From Amphritea sp. (GTDB taxonomy: Bacteria > Pseudomonadota > Gammaproteobacteria > Pseudomonadales > Balneatricaceae), in the NCBI GenBank assembly GCA_018067325.1, contig JAGPUU010000229.1, positions 1-6,383 of the forward strand: a stretch of DNA of 6,383 nt, read 5' to 3'. This document shows, one piece after another, positions 6,347 to 6,383 of this stretch. A program made the translations under genes and the position numbers. Under the pieces are notes generated by a model that did not search any database, was not told the DNA's origin, and saw only the letters and a list, made by a program, of their open reading frames with translations. How positions within the stretch are numbered: the first letter of the stretch is position 1; every line of letters begins with the position of its first letter.

Positions 6347-6383
6347 GAGAACCCTTTCAGGAAAAATACAGCCTCTCTAACAT

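Noticed and set aside
6360..6383. Minus-strand start codon at the right edge (CAT at 6381-6383)
   Set aside because: The frame reaches TGA after eight codons, so it is not a gene.

Overview
The window looks like ordinary chromosomal DNA from a gammaproteobacterium, probably a marine Oceanospirillales-type bacterium. The reasons are the thrS-infC order, the protein sequences of both, the near-cognate infC start codon, moderate GC content and dense coding. There are no IS elements, CRISPR arrays, tRNA or rRNA genes, or phage genes. The genus is inferred from general resemblance only.

Left part, minus strand (1-2486): the 5' two thirds of infC (translation initiation factor IF3), with an AUC start codon, lies 22 nt downstream of thrS (threonyl-tRNA synthetase, 638 aa). 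thrS has its own -10 element and a leader of about 90 nt. That leader holds two 23-nt hairpins that each show GGU, a threonine anticodon, at the same place in an anticodon-like loop. This matches the architecture of the autoregulatory thrS operator known from E. coli.

Middle (2487-3313): a GntR/FadR-type repressor gene with an FCD domain (minus strand, called lutR/lldR-like) is divergent from an L-lactate oxidation operon. The intergenic region holds a perfect 11-bp palindrome matching TNGTNNNACNA, the consensus for this family. It sits where a bound repressor could cover the -35 of the lut operon and the transcription start of its own gene.

Right part, plus strand (3314-6251): lutA, lutB and lutC (lldE/F/G; ykgEFG in E. 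coli), tightly packed (11-nt gap, then a 4-nt ATGA overlap). They encode the iron-sulfur/LUD-domain complex that oxidises L-lactate to pyruvate. A probable intrinsic terminator follows at about 6274-6315. A separate 22-nt inverted repeat of unknown role lies in the last 60 bases. No lactate permease is in the window.

The window therefore joins a core translation locus, with two classical autoregulation systems (ThrRS on its mRNA, IF3 on its start codon), to a catabolic lactate module with a local repressor. I see no wholly new system. The best items for a second look are the twin anticodon mimics in the thrS leader, the AUC start of infC, and the shared operator between the two lut promoters.
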